Positions 7,578 to 16,758 of a stretch of DNA of 64,000 nt are shown piece by piece. The position numbers and the translations under genes were made by a program. This DNA is from Paludibacteraceae bacterium (GTDB lineage: Bacteria; Bacteroidota; Bacteroidia; Bacteroidales; Paludibacteraceae): positions 1 to 64,000 of the forward strand of contig JAGCFX010000020.1 in assembly GCA_017649925.1 (NCBI GenBank). The letters are read 5' to 3'. How positions within the stretch are numbered: position 1 is the first letter of the stretch; each line of letters opens with the position of its first letter. Below the pieces are notes generated by a model. It was not told where the DNA came from, searched no databases, and worked only from the letters and a program-made list of their open reading frames with translations.

Positions 7578-8547
7578 TGATATGTTTTTGAATTTCCCCA
7601 TTTGTCTCCGCAGTGGCATTCTTGAGCGCTTTGTAGAGATAGAACTTTGCCAACTCGTCCTGTCCCTGCAAGTGCAGTATCCAACCGTAGGTGTCCAGAT
7701 AAACGGAGTTGTCCGGTTCCTCGTGAATTGTGATGGCACTCATTCGTTCCGCTTCTTTCAAATCGCCGCCGTGCGTTGCCAGATGGTAGGCGTAATTATT
7801 GAGTACCATCAAGTTGTATGGATCGATTCTCAAGATCTTCTCATACATGGCATATAAATCGGCTTGTTTGACACCCGTCCGCTCCATCAGTTCCAAGCGA
7901 AACAACAGAAACCGTTCGTCGGTAGGATCCAATTTCAGGTACTTGTCAATGGCCTCAATGGCTTTCTTAGGCTTGTTCCACATGGCGTAGATGCGATAGC
8001 GCGCCAGCGCACTATACGCGTCGTACCCTTTCTGCGCATCGATCTCGTCTTGCATTTTCAGCGCTTTCTTCCATTGCGATTCACTCATGTATAAGCGCTT
8101 CAACTGCTCCAATAACTCCTCTTCCGCCTTTGCTTTTTTCTTGCTTTTCTGCACCGTATAGGCTTGTTCCAACGCCCGCAATGCTTCTTGTGTTGCTTCT
8201 TCCGTTCGTTCTTCCAATAGCGCCATGCTGTACCTGCTCCATTGGTCACGAGGCGAAGCCTCAAAAGCTGCTTTGTAAGCACCTAACGCCCGCTCTTTTT
8301 GCCCCAACGCGTCATAGATGATACCGATAAACGACAAGGTAGTGCCGTCATTCGGTTTGAGCCATCGGCAGAATTCCAGCAGTGCCAGTGCGTCAGGAAA
8401 ACGCTCTTCATTAATCGCCTGCCGCGCCGCGTACCAATAGTACGTGAACTGCTGCTCTTGCTCTATTTTTATCTCTTCCTTCTGGGCTTGCGCGGGAAGA
8501 AAGAGGAGTGAGCAAAAAATCAATACTATGTACTTGTAAGTTTTCAC
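7564..8547 (-). CDS. Secreted tetratricopeptide-repeat protein
   Basis: 327 residues with a signal peptide (CSLLFLPAQA cleavage region near 21). The rest is a run of helical TPR units, for example RFPDALALLEFCRWLKPNDG, KERALGAYKAAFEASPRDQW and a C-terminal DLKEAERMSAITIHEEPDN, followed by a helix rich in Ala and Lys. TPR arrays mediate protein contacts; a partner cannot be named. Its fixed position between dut and DUF4292 points to an envelope assembly or lipoprotein-related role. It begins 26 nt after dut; that gap contains a 7-bp inverted repeat. Confidence 0.85.
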   Translation of the reverse strand: MKTYKYIVLIFCSLLFLPAQAQKEEIKIEQEQQFTYYWYAARQAINEERFPDALALLEFCRWLKPNDGTTLSFIGIIYDALGQKERALGAYKAAFEASPRDQWSRYSMALLEERTEEATQEALRALEQAYTVQKSKKKAKAEEELLEQLKRLYMSESQWKKALKMQDEIDAQKGYDAYSALARYRIYAMWNKPKKAIEAIDKYLKLDPTDERFLLFRLELMERTGVKQADLYAMYEKILRIDPYNLMVLNNYAYHLATHGGDLKEAERMSAITIHEEPDNSVYLDTYGWILHLQGQDELAKFYLYKALKNATAETNGEIQKHINAIK

Positions 8548-8555
8548 AATAAGCG

Positions 8556-8574
8556 AAGTATACGAGCTATACTT
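8556..8574. other. Inverted repeat between dut and the TPR gene
   Basis: Stem AAGTATA / TATACTT with a 5-nt loop, filling most of the 26-nt intergenic gap. There is no T-tract, so mRNA processing or stability is more likely than termination. Confidence 0.4.
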
Positions 8575-9008
8575 TACTTTCTTCCGCTGTGTCCAAAACC
8601 TCCGGCACCGCGCTCAGTGTCGCTCAGCTCGTTTACTTCCACTACTTCCGGCGTCTCATGTTTGGCAATGACCATCTGACAAATACGTTCGCCTGGCTCG
8701 ATGGTCTGCGCTTCGCCACTGAGGTTCACCAGAATGACACCTACCTCGCCGCGATAGTCCGCATCAATCGTTCCCGGGGTGTTAAGCACCGTCAAACCGC
8801 GTTTGAGTGCCAAGCCGCTGCGCGGACGAATTTGCGCTTCATAACCTGCAGGCAGTTCGATGAACAAACCCGTTGGTATCAGCCGCCGCTCCATGGGTAA
8901 TAAAGTAATCGGCTCCTCGATATTACACCGAATATCCATTCCTGCCGCCTGTGCACTCTCGTACCTTGGCAGCGGATTGTTGCTTTTGTTTATAATCTTC
9001 AATTCCAT
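8574..9008 (-). CDS. dut: dUTP diphosphatase
   Basis: 144 residues, normal trimeric dUTPase length. It hydrolyses dUTP to dUMP and pyrophosphate, keeping uracil out of DNA and feeding thymidylate synthesis. All five motifs are visible: AAGMDIR (1), [11 protein letters not shown] (2), [14 protein letters not shown] (3), GERICQMVI (4) and [10 protein letters not shown] (5). Start at 9008 (MELKII) is preferred over the TTG at 9017. It lies 12 nt downstream of the diacylglycerol-kinase-like gene. Confidence 0.96.
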   Translation of the reverse strand: MELKIINKSNNPLPRYESAQAAGMDIRCNIEEPITLLPMERRLIPTGLFIELPAGYEAQIRPRSGLALKRGLTVLNTPGTIDADYRGEVGVILVNLSGEAQTIEPGERICQMVIAKHETPEVVEVNELSDTERGAGGFGHSGRK

Positions 9009-9020
9009 AACTATCAATTG

Positions 9021-9914
9021 TTAAAATCTTTTCTCCACAAGCACTTTCAGTCCGTCAGGAATGATTTTTATGTGAATATCTTTCTCCATTTCTACGGGGT
9101 CACCGTCAATGTGGAACGGTGCGGCACTCTCGCGCTCCAACGTGATCTCTTTTGCCCGCAGCGTGTCCATAAAATGGCTGTCGTCAATGCTGCCGGTAAA
9201 CAACCGCAACGCCAGGCTCGCACTGCCCAGAATAGCGTGACTGGACATCAGCATAATATCCATTTTCCCGTCCTGCACACTCGCTTTCGGCGCAATAAGC
9301 GCTTCGTAACCCCATTGGTTGGCATTGGCAAACGTAATCAGGAACGCCTTATGCGTCACGTCCAGTCCGTCACCCACAATATGGTAGGTTTGCGGCTGGT
9401 ACGCAAAAGCCTCTTTGAGCACGTTCTGCAAATACGTCATAAACCCGCGTTTATTGCTGCCCGCGAAGTTATCCGCTACCAAAGCATCAAATCCCGTGCC
9501 ACAGGTGCTGACGAACAGACGTCCGTTCGCCAAACCGTAATCCACGGAGATGGGCTCCGAATGGTTGATCATCTCAATCGCCTTCTGTGGTTTGATGGGG
9601 ATACTCAAGTGCCGCGCAAAACCGTTTCCGCTCCCCATGGGGATGATGCCTAAGGCCGTCTGTGTGTCGCGCAAACCGCGTGCTACTTCGTTCACTGTGC
9701 CGTCTCCGCCTACTGCTACCACGGCGTCAAAACCCATGCGGGCGAACTGATGAGCTAACTCCGTCGCATGACCTGCGCGCTCCGTAAACACGATATTCGG
9801 CAACCACTGCTCCGCGTCAAGCGTCTGCATGATTAACTTCGGCAACTTGCGCTTTGCCGCTTGCGTCTCTCTGCCACCCGAAATAGGGTTGATGATAAAT
9901 GCTATATTCTTCAT
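9021..9914 (-). CDS. Diacylglycerol/sphingolipid kinase-family protein (DagK-like, YegS/LCB5)
   Basis: 297 residues. The kinase catalytic domain shows FIINPISGGR at the N-terminus, VVAVGGDGTVNEVARGL with the GGDGT nucleotide motif, and GIIPMGSGNGFARHL. The C-terminal beta-sandwich closes with FHIDGDPVEM. It phosphorylates a lipid, probably diacylglycerol or a sphingoid base; Bacteroidales make sphingolipids, so either is possible. The start at 9914 follows the protease stop by one base (TAATATG); the longer frame from 10022 overlaps the protease C-terminus and is rejected. Confidence 0.92.
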   Translation of the reverse strand: MKNIAFIINPISGGRETQAAKRKLPKLIMQTLDAEQWLPNIVFTERAGHATELAHQFARMGFDAVVAVGGDGTVNEVARGLRDTQTALGIIPMGSGNGFARHLSIPIKPQKAIEMINHSEPISVDYGLANGRLFVSTCGTGFDALVADNFAGSNKRGFMTYLQNVLKEAFAYQPQTYHIVGDGLDVTHKAFLITFANANQWGYEALIAPKASVQDGKMDIMLMSSHAILGSASLALRLFTGSIDDSHFMDTLRAKEITLERESAAPFHIDGDPVEMEKDIHIKIIPDGLKVLVEKRF

Positions 9915-9915
9915 A

Positions 9916-12405
9916 TTAACGAATGCGTGAACCTGTGGTGGTATATACATGCTCGCCGTGGATAATGAGTAATTGTCCGTCGCGGAGCACCTTGGTGCAT
10001 TGTACATTGTCGCTTTGTACATTATCCACTCCCTGCGGCGTATATTCCACGCAAGTGGTACTGTAGTTCTGATAAACGGTACGATTGCCGTCCTTCACGT
10101 TGTTGGCGAACACAGCATAGTATTTGCCTGCCGCATTGACCGCATCGTTCGCTTTCGCGTAAGTCGGTGCTTTGTTGGTGCTGGAGTAGTCGGCAACGGA
10201 GCACCAACCGGTGAAGTCGTTACCTTTACACGGTGTCGGTTTACCGGTCGGTAATGTTATCTTACCGTTGATGGCGAGATTGCTGTCAAACTCTACGCCT
10301 TCAACAATCCAACTGACTATTTTGGCAGGGTAGATATAAATGCCCACGTCGCCGGTCACTTTCGCAATAGTGATGCTGTCCTTGGCATAAACAAAGTCCG
10401 TACCGTAAACGAGCACTTTGTCTCCCATTTCCACTTCCCAGCATGCAGCAGAATCCAGCACATAACCTTCACTCACTTTCACGCCGATCTGCAACTTCGC
10501 CTCTTTTTCTACCATGCCTTCTTCCGAACTGATGGTACATACTTCCGGATCTTGCAGCACACCATAACTGTAGCGGTTCTTGGAGCAGTACGCCAGAATA
10601 ATCAGCATCACATCGTCCGAACCGGTGATGGCAGAACCTTTTACCGTCAGCGTGTCGTTCGTGGCGTTCATCGTATAATCGGTAGTCTCTACCAAGTACG
10701 CGTGGTCAAAGAACACACGGATACTGTCGAAGTCATAGGTCTTGTTTTGTGGTATAATTGCCACTTTCAGATCCTCTCCGTTCATGGCGGTCGGAGTTGA
10801 CGGTTTGATACTGCAACCTACCGTAGAACCGTAGATGCTGTGACCGTTAATGCCGCCGTTGTACTTGAACTGAACCAGCCCTGCTACACCTTCTTGAATC
10901 TCGGTCAACTCACATCCCGTGAGTGGTGTAAAACTCGTCACGTTGTCGCTGCCGGGGAATGGGTTATAGTCGCTGGAGGGTAGTCCGATTTTAGCGCCTT
11001 CACGCGCAGATACAACGGTAATCAACGGATTGCCGGCTTCGTTGTTCGGACGGTTGCCTTTCCATGCGTCCGCATCATAGGTTACTTTCCAAACCAACAG
11101 ACCATGTCCGGGCAGATAAGCGTCCCAACCTTCCTTCTGACGGTTCTCAATATAATAAATCGTCTGTGTACTGGTGTAATCCAGCAGTGTTTTGCCACCA
11201 TTAATCTGGTAAGCTTCGTCATATCCGGTGTAGAGCACTATATTGGCAACGGAATCCTTAGCCAGTAATTTAGGCGTTGCCCAACCCATGAAGTACTTGT
11301 CATAGATGCTGTAGTTAGGTGGAGTCTTGCCACCATTGCCGTAACTGCCGGCGTCCATCAGCGACCAGTAGTTCGGCGTCACACGATTCGTGGAGTTATC
11401 GCCGTAATCTGTATCATAGTAATCCGGCAGCCCCAGCACGTGGCTGAACTCATGGCACAGCGTACCGATACCGCTACGATTTCCGCTACCGTTTAACTCG
11501 CCCGAACAAACATAAGCATCAATTATCTTACCGTCAATAACCGGCAGGTTGTAATGTAGTTTGTATTGCTCGTCATAATAGGCATAATAAGTGGGGTCGG
11601 TTTTCTCGTGTTGCAAAACGTAATACAACGCGGAAATCAATTCCCAGTTATGCGGCCATATAGTCCAGCTCTCTCCGCCGTCCGCCTGACCTTTGCCGGC
11701 GTAGAACAGATAAACGATATCCACTTCGCCGTTATTGTCTGAGTCGTACTGACTGAAATCGCAGCCTTCTTTGTCCGCTGCAAATATGGCATCAATCACA
11801 AAGTCAGCCAAATATAAATCAGATTCTTTCTCTCCTTTGTCACCAATTCCTTCTTCGCCGTAGTATTCTTCGGCGTGAGGCAGTTTTATCGGTCCGAATA
11901 CATCGAAACTCGGCGCATACTGACCGTTGGACTGCGCTTTGAAATAATCGACTGCCGAACCTGTGGCACCGTCATAGTCATAGCCTTCTTTGTTCAGCAT
12001 GTCATTAAACCCGGCTTTGTTGTTCTCTGCTTGGAACTGCACATCGTCAAACTCCACGAGAATCACCAGTCCGCGCGGCGCAAAGTTACGGTCACCGATA
12101 CCTTGACGCAGGCGACGCTGATGTTTAGCCGATGCCAAACGCTGTGCACGGATCTGCATGTCGTTCGGACGATCTTGGGCGGTCACCACAAAACGACCGT
12201 CGTTCTGTTCCAACGCAATCTTGCCGTTTTCGGTCTCCCAGAAATAGTAGAACTCATCGCCCACAAGACGTAACTTCACTTCGCTGCCGTTCTCCAACTC
12301 GCGCACCTGCCATCCCGGATACGCCGGCACACCAAATACACTCACTGTTACTACGCAGCTTACTGTCAGCGCCAGCACTCGGCGCAAAAACTTACTTGTT
12401 CTCAT
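9916..12405 (-). CDS. Secreted M6-family metalloprotease (immune inhibitor A-like)
   Basis: 829 residues with a signal peptide (cleavage near VFGVPA). The zinc motif is GTLCHEFSHVLGLPDYYD at about residues 315-330, fitting HExxHxxGxxD of M6 peptidases. The preceding part has the family's Asp-rich segment (YDSDNNGEVDIVYLFYAG), a likely calcium site. The last about 250 residues are beta-sandwich-like with no catalytic residues. The final 36 residues end in KVLRDGQLLIIHGEHVY, closely similar to the tail of the neighbouring leucine-rich-repeat protein, suggesting a common secretion or anchoring signal. It lies 18 nt downstream of that gene, in the same operon. Likely degrades extracellular protein; substrates unknown. 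Confidence 0.9.
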   Translation of the reverse strand: MRTSKFLRRVLALTVSCVVTVSVFGVPAYPGWQVRELENGSEVKLRLVGDEFYYFWETENGKIALEQNDGRFVVTAQDRPNDMQIRAQRLASAKHQRRLRQGIGDRNFAPRGLVILVEFDDVQFQAENNKAGFNDMLNKEGYDYDGATGSAVDYFKAQSNGQYAPSFDVFGPIKLPHAEEYYGEEGIGDKGEKESDLYLADFVIDAIFAADKEGCDFSQYDSDNNGEVDIVYLFYAGKGQADGGESWTIWPHNWELISALYYVLQHEKTDPTYYAYYDEQYKLHYNLPVIDGKIIDAYVCSGELNGSGNRSGIGTLCHEFSHVLGLPDYYDTDYGDNSTNRVTPNYWSLMDAGSYGNGGKTPPNYSIYDKYFMGWATPKLLAKDSVANIVLYTGYDEAYQINGGKTLLDYTSTQTIYYIENRQKEGWDAYLPGHGLLVWKVTYDADAWKGNRPNNEAGNPLITVVSAREGAKIGLPSSDYNPFPGSDNVTSFTPLTGCELTEIQEGVAGLVQFKYNGGINGHSIYGSTVGCSIKPSTPTAMNGEDLKVAIIPQNKTYDFDSIRVFFDHAYLVETTDYTMNATNDTLTVKGSAITGSDDVMLIILAYCSKNRYSYGVLQDPEVCTISSEEGMVEKEAKLQIGVKVSEGYVLDSAACWEVEMGDKVLVYGTDFVYAKDSITIAKVTGDVGIYIYPAKIVSWIVEGVEFDSNLAINGKITLPTGKPTPCKGNDFTGWCSVADYSSTNKAPTYAKANDAVNAAGKYYAVFANNVKDGNRTVYQNYSTTCVEYTPQGVDNVQSDNVQCTKVLRDGQLLIIHGEHVYTTTGSRIR

Positions 12406-12423
12406 TATTTGTCAATTATCAAT

Positions 12424-15400
12424 TTACTTTACCATTTTGCCTTGTGCGTCGTACATATGCTCGCCAAGGATGATGTACAACTGACCGTCAATCATTACTT
12501 TTGTACATTGTCCACCGTTGCCTTGTACATCGTCGATACCTGTTCCGCCGTTCTCAACCAACGAACCGTAGATTACCAGGTCTTTTGTCACGCTCTTCCA
12601 TTCATCGCTTTCCCATTCCCAGTGCTTACCTTCTACATCGGAAGTTGGAGCGGTTGCTTCCCAGTGGCAATCAACGTTATCATAAGTATCAATAATCGCA
12701 TCGTTAGCTCTGTTCTTGAAGATGACAGAGAATGTAGCATTTGTGTTCCATAGCGGGAATAGTTTGACGGCTTCGCTTACCGTTGTGAGAGCATACAGAT
12801 CAATGCCATTCGTTGTCCAGCCCAAGAGTTTGTAGCATTCTGGAATAGCGAACGACGATGCGCCCATCGCTTCCGCCTCTATTGCTTTAAGGTCGCTGCC
12901 GTAGGCAATTTGCTTTTGAACATAAGCATTGGTTCCGTTGACGGCATCTGCAGAACTCGGATAGAAGGCAACCGCATATTTCTGAGTAATAGTAGAGTAG
13001 GTCGCCGTGAAGGTCATGTCGCCGGTCACGGTCGTTACGCCATCTTCAAAAGCAGGATCCCATCCGTTGAACGTGTATTTGTATTGTGCGTCCTGTTCGC
13101 GAGTCGGAGTTGTTCCACCGTAAGTGATTGTAGAACCATAATTGATGACCTGGTTATCCAGTTCCGTTGTGCCGTCGTAGTTTACGAACTTAACGGTGTA
13201 AGGACGAGGAGAAGCGTCGTACTGTGCGGTATAAGTGATGTCGGCATAGGTCGTTTGAGGGTATGCGACAACGGCACCATTCGTAAGTTCCCATTTGCCA
13301 TTGAATTCAAACACTTGTTCTGTCGTCGGATTTTTAGCCGGTACACTGGCTGCATTAGGCAGTGTCGGCATCTGGCCTTCTTCTACTTGTTGAGCCTCGC
13401 CAATCTGATTGCCGTTTCCATCTATGAACGTTACCGTCCAACCGCCGATAGGACGAATTCTCATATCTTTCCATTGGTCGTTGTTCCGGAATGTATCTAC
13501 CGCTGCTTTCGGTACATATACTATCAAACTTTCGTTGTATGTGTAATGTTCCGGAACATAGGTGCTACCTTCCATATGACCAGCAACCGTCGGATTCCTT
13601 CCAAACACATCATTGGCTGTTACTGAATTGTTTTTTTTCAAGTATTGATCCTCGTATACTACAGGCGGGAGTGCGGTCTCTAATGTACATCTTTTCAACG
13701 CTGTCGCGTTATGGAATGCACACTCGCCAATAGCCGTAACGGAAGATGGAATAGAAATTGTCGTGGCGCTGCTCAATGATTGTACCGCCCATGCGGCAAT
13801 GACGCGCGTGCCTGCCTTAACATTGAATTCCGTCAGCCCGCTGACATTATCACCCTTGCCCAATAAGAAATTATTCATATACTTACCGCCATTCTCGGCA
13901 GCAATACTATTCCAACAAGCAGCTCCTTCCAAAATGTCACTACCGATCCGCTCGATATTCGCGGGTGTCCAATTAATGGTTGCCAAAGTGCTACAATAGG
14001 CGAATGCAGCACGATCAACATATTTTACAGACGAAGGTATGGTGATTTCTTCCAGTTTTGCACAGTAGCCGAAGGTCCATTCTTCCAAATAGTCAATTCC
14101 TTCAGGAATGTTTACGCTCTCTAACTGCGCGCATTGATAGAACGTATAACTACCAAGCCGAGTTAAACTGTTCGGAAGAGTAATGGAAACAATCGGGCAG
14201 TATTGGAATGCACCATAAACAAGTTCCTCTAATCCTTCCGACAGAGACACCACTGCAAGCGATGTACATTTCCGGAAGGCCTGGTATTCAATTTTTTTAA
14301 CGGAAGCAGGAATTGTAACTTTTGTCAAATTTGTACATTGACCAAAAGCACACGAACCGATGTGCACTACATCATATTCCTCGTCAAAATACTGTGCTTT
14401 CGCAGGAATTATCAATTCACCGGCAGTGGCAATATCGACTGCTGGGGTAGTGTACGAATAGTTTTCTTTATATCCAACCGAAACGGTCATGTCGCCGGCA
14501 GCCTTGGTCAGAACGCGGTAAACGATGTCAATGCCTTCTGCATTTTTTGCCGTGAATGTGTCATTTACTTTCAACTCTTTCTTAATGTTCGCTGTAATCG
14601 TTGTATCACTCGTTACCGTCAGCGTGAGAGGATTTTCCGTTTCGCCATTGTCCCAATTTACAAACGAGTAACCGCTATTCGGAGTAACAGTTACTTTGAC
14701 CTCACTGCATGCCGAGAGTTTCTCGACCTCATACGTTGCATTCTCTGCTACTACAGTCACATCATGCATGAATGTGTCAACGAGATTTGTGAAATGTCCC
14801 CAAGTTGCAGTAGATGCTTGATATGCCGCCAATTGGTTACAATGCACATATACTTTGGCATTTTTAAATACATCGTTCTCATAGTTCGAACCAAATGGAT
14901 TGGTAGCCCAATTGACTTGCGTATTTGCCAGGATTACAATTTTTCGGATATTTGAACAATTGGTAAACATTATATTGCCCAATAGTTCGACTCCCTTACC
15001 TATAATCACTTCCTTAATATTATCTGAACCTTGGAAAGCATTGTTAAGATTCTTACTGTTCAAAATGACGCATTTCATGCTTGCACCCATAAAAGCAGTT
15101 TTGGCAGACGTTAAGTTCTCTGGCAAAATAAGGGTGTCGGCTACATTCTCACAACTATTGAACGCATCGTCCAAGATAGTTACTACACTCTCTGGAACAC
15201 TGGCAAATTTGCCTCCTGCCCAGTCGTAAGGATAAGCTAACAATTTTGTTCTTGCGGTATTGTACAATGCACCGTCTTCACCAATTACAAAGCTGGTATT
15301 GCCGGCTGCAAGGGTAAATTCAGTAAATTTGTTATAGCAGAATGGAGTTCCACTGTTTTCATCCAGAATTGTTAAGGAAGCCGGCAAATGCATACTCGTG

Positions 15401-16428
15401 GCTTTAATTGCGCTGAAAGCGCCCTCTGCAATTTTATTAACTCCTTCTCGCAAAGTCACAGTCTCCAAATTTGAACACAGATAGAAGGCATTGTACCAAA
15501 CCTCTTCGCAACTCAAATCAACGGAAGTAATGCTTGCGTTACTCTGAAAAGCGTTGGCCTTGATGTGGTGAACTTGGAATTTAACATCCGCATACGTCAC
15601 ACTATCCGGAATAACCAATGACGCAGAAGTCCAGTCTTGAGCCGGTACATCTAATTGTCTATTGCCGTAGGTAACACGGTAAAGTTCATACTTCACGTCA
15701 TCTACCGTAAAGGTGCTCGGATAAATAGCAAGGTCATAGGCTATATTGTCATCTGCTTTAAGAATGGCTTTTCCTGCACCATATGTGTAGTCTCCTACAC
15801 TCAACACGTCACCCTTGGGCTGTAGTATCTGGCTGTTGGTTAGTGTAATGGCGCTAAGATAACTGATTTGAGTCGCTTTAACACACGAGTTATTGATCGT
15901 CAAAGCACCACCTGTGGAATTATAACCAATACCGTTGTAATTAGACGAGTTGGTGGAATATGCTTCCAGAGTAGTGTTGTCAATGGTTAGTGAACCACCG
16001 GCGATTTGAATTGGATAAGTCTTGTAAGAACGTACTGACAGTTTTCCACTACCGGTAATCGTTACATTCGGATTAGAATACATATCCAATAGAAGTCCCG
16101 ACTTATACTCACTCTCATTCGTTTGAGATAAAACGTTGTCCCCAATCAGGTTGATAGTGAACTCGGTTACATTGGAGAATTGCAACGTATGGGTTGCTGC
16201 TGCGCACTCAACGGTGGCATTGTCAAGGGTAAGCGTGTGTGTCGCCGCATCGTAGGAAATAGTACCCGACGCTGTTACATCTGCTTTGGCATCTAATGTG
16301 GCCGCAATGCCTGTAGCATCAGCGTCAACATTATACCATTCTCCGGCAAGACCAAACGTGGCCTCTGCCCGTACATTCATTGCCACGCTGCAAAAGAGCG
16401 CGATCAAACTAAGTAAAACTTTTCTCAT
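12424..16428 (-). CDS. Large BspA-type leucine-rich-repeat surface protein with InlB-type repeats
   Basis: 1334 residues. Order: signal peptide (1-21), a beta-helical region rich in Asn/Thr/Ser, BspA-type (LRR_5) repeats (for example SITSVDLSCEEVWYNAFYLC, LEEITIPSSVKYVDRAAFAY), a divergent InlB B-repeat (TVTPNSGYSFVNWDNGE), a second LRR block, then several Listeria-Bacteroides-type repeats (YTVKFVNYDGTTELDNQVI, YTFNGWDPAFEDG) and a C-terminal tail ending KVMIDGQLYIILGEHMY. Such proteins bind host or microbial surfaces; the ligand is unknown. The tail is shared with the downstream metalloprotease. The transcript has an unusually long leader of about 185 nt holding an 11-bp repeat array. Base composition is more AT-rich than the neighbouring housekeeping genes, which may point to acquisition. 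Confidence 0.92.
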   Translation of the reverse strand: MRKVLLSLIALFCSVAMNVRAEATFGLAGEWYNVDADATGIAATLDAKADVTASGTISYDAATHTLTLDNATVECAAATHTLQFSNVTEFTINLIGDNVLSQTNESEYKSGLLLDMYSNPNVTITGSGKLSVRSYKTYPIQIAGGSLTIDNTTLEAYSTNSSNYNGIGYNSTGGALTINNSCVKATQISYLSAITLTNSQILQPKGDVLSVGDYTYGAGKAILKADDNIAYDLAIYPSTFTVDDVKYELYRVTYGNRQLDVPAQDWTSASLVIPDSVTYADVKFQVHHIKANAFQSNASITSVDLSCEEVWYNAFYLCSNLETVTLREGVNKIAEGAFSAIKATSMHLPASLTILDENSGTPFCYNKFTEFTLAAGNTSFVIGEDGALYNTARTKLLAYPYDWAGGKFASVPESVVTILDDAFNSCENVADTLILPENLTSAKTAFMGASMKCVILNSKNLNNAFQGSDNIKEVIIGKGVELLGNIMFTNCSNIRKIVILANTQVNWATNPFGSNYENDVFKNAKVYVHCNQLAAYQASTATWGHFTNLVDTFMHDVTVVAENATYEVEKLSACSEVKVTVTPNSGYSFVNWDNGETENPLTLTVTSDTTITANIKKELKVNDTFTAKNAEGIDIVYRVLTKAAGDMTVSVGYKENYSYTTPAVDIATAGELIIPAKAQYFDEEYDVVHIGSCAFGQCTNLTKVTIPASVKKIEYQAFRKCTSLAVVSLSEGLEELVYGAFQYCPIVSITLPNSLTRLGSYTFYQCAQLESVNIPEGIDYLEEWTFGYCAKLEEITIPSSVKYVDRAAFAYCSTLATINWTPANIERIGSDILEGAACWNSIAAENGGKYMNNFLLGKGDNVSGLTEFNVKAGTRVIAAWAVQSLSSATTISIPSSVTAIGECAFHNATALKRCTLETALPPVVYEDQYLKKNNSVTANDVFGRNPTVAGHMEGSTYVPEHYTYNESLIVYVPKAAVDTFRNNDQWKDMRIRPIGGWTVTFIDGNGNQIGEAQQVEEGQMPTLPNAASVPAKNPTTEQVFEFNGKWELTNGAVVAYPQTTYADITYTAQYDASPRPYTVKFVNYDGTTELDNQVINYGSTITYGGTTPTREQDAQYKYTFNGWDPAFEDGVTTVTGDMTFTATYSTITQKYAVAFYPSSADAVNGTNAYVQKQIAYGSDLKAIEAEAMGASSFAIPECYKLLGWTTNGIDLYALTTVSEAVKLFPLWNTNATFSVIFKNRANDAIIDTYDNVDCHWEATAPTSDVEGKHWEWESDEWKSVTKDLVIYGSLVENGGTGIDDVQGNGGQCTKVMIDGQLYIILGEHMYDAQGKMVK

Positions 16429-16469
16429 AATTTTAGATTTTTTAATTGTTATTTTTGTTCATTCATTAA

Positions 16470-16488
16470 TTGACGATTTTTAAGATTT
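16470..16488. repeat. 19-nt direct repeat, copy 1
   Basis: TTGACGATTTTTAAGATTT, identical to 16576-16594 (106 bp apart). The 11-bp array lies between the two copies. A near copy with one mismatch in the shared 19 nt lies on the opposite strand near 61606-61627. Confidence 0.85.
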
Positions 16489-16494
16489 ACCATC

Positions 16495-16549
16495 ATCGAG
16501 AGCACATCGGACTTTCGTCGGACTCTCATCGAACCAATATCGAGTGTTT
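16495..16549 (+). repeat. Five-unit 11-bp tandem array in the LRR gene leader
   Basis: The ATCG or GTCG anchors fall at 16495, 16506, 16517, 16528 and 16539, exactly 11 bp apart. Units are atcgagagcac, atcggactttc, gtcggactctc, atcgaaccaat, atcgagtgttt. The fourth is identical to units at 34700 and 42008. Confidence 0.85.
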
Positions 16550-16575
16550 AAAACCTCCTTTTTTGTCCCCAAAAG

Positions 16576-16594
16576 TTGACGATTTTTAAGATTT
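16576..16594. repeat. 19-nt direct repeat, copy 2
   Basis: Second identical copy of the repeat at 16470-16488, on the promoter-proximal side of the array. Confidence 0.85.
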
Positions 16595-16619
16595 TGCGCA
16601 CACTTACCCAAAATCGCTG

Positions 16620-16651
16620 CAAAGGTACGAAAAAAAAATGATATTTGCAAA
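16620..16651 (-). promoter_or_regulatory. Promoter of the LRR-protease operon
   Basis: On the minus strand TTTG (16651-16648), 20-bp spacer, TACCTTTG (16627-16620), matching the Bacteroidota sigma-ABfr consensus. Predicted start near 16613, giving a leader of about 185 nt, much longer than others in this window. Confidence 0.75.
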
Positions 16652-16697
16652 TAATTTGACATTTTTCTGTATTTATTTGTATAATTTATACAAACTC

Positions 16698-16728
16698 TTG
16701 CATAATTCACGGAAAAATACTATCTTTG
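16698..16728 (+). promoter_or_regulatory. Promoter of the glycosyltransferase gene pair
   Basis: TTG (16698-16700), 20-bp spacer, TATCTTTG (16721-16728). Start near 16735, about 24 nt before the ATG. Confidence 0.75.
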
Positions 16729-16758
16729 CAGCCTGATTTGTAAATTGTCAATTAGCTT

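Larger units (their letters stand above)
16429..16758. other. Intergenic control region between the LRR and glycosyltransferase genes
   Basis: 330 bp without a convincing gene. It holds divergent promoters (leftward 16620-16651, rightward 16698-16728) and the leader of the LRR gene with a five-unit 11-bp array bracketed by 19-nt direct repeats. A 76-codon leftward frame here lacks any recognisable feature and is rejected. Confidence 0.7.

Noticed and set aside
12910..13626. 238-codon rightward frame opposite the LRR gene
   Set aside because: Antisense artefact of the LRR repeat codons; no supporting features.
16465..16531. Short leftward ORF of 26 codons inside the LRR leader
   Set aside because: Part of it is encoded by the 11-bp array and its AGGAGG is too far upstream (about 20 nt or more); too weak to call a gene.
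16480..16710. 76-codon leftward frame in the intergenic region
   Set aside because: It runs across the promoter and the repeat array and has no start signal or family features.
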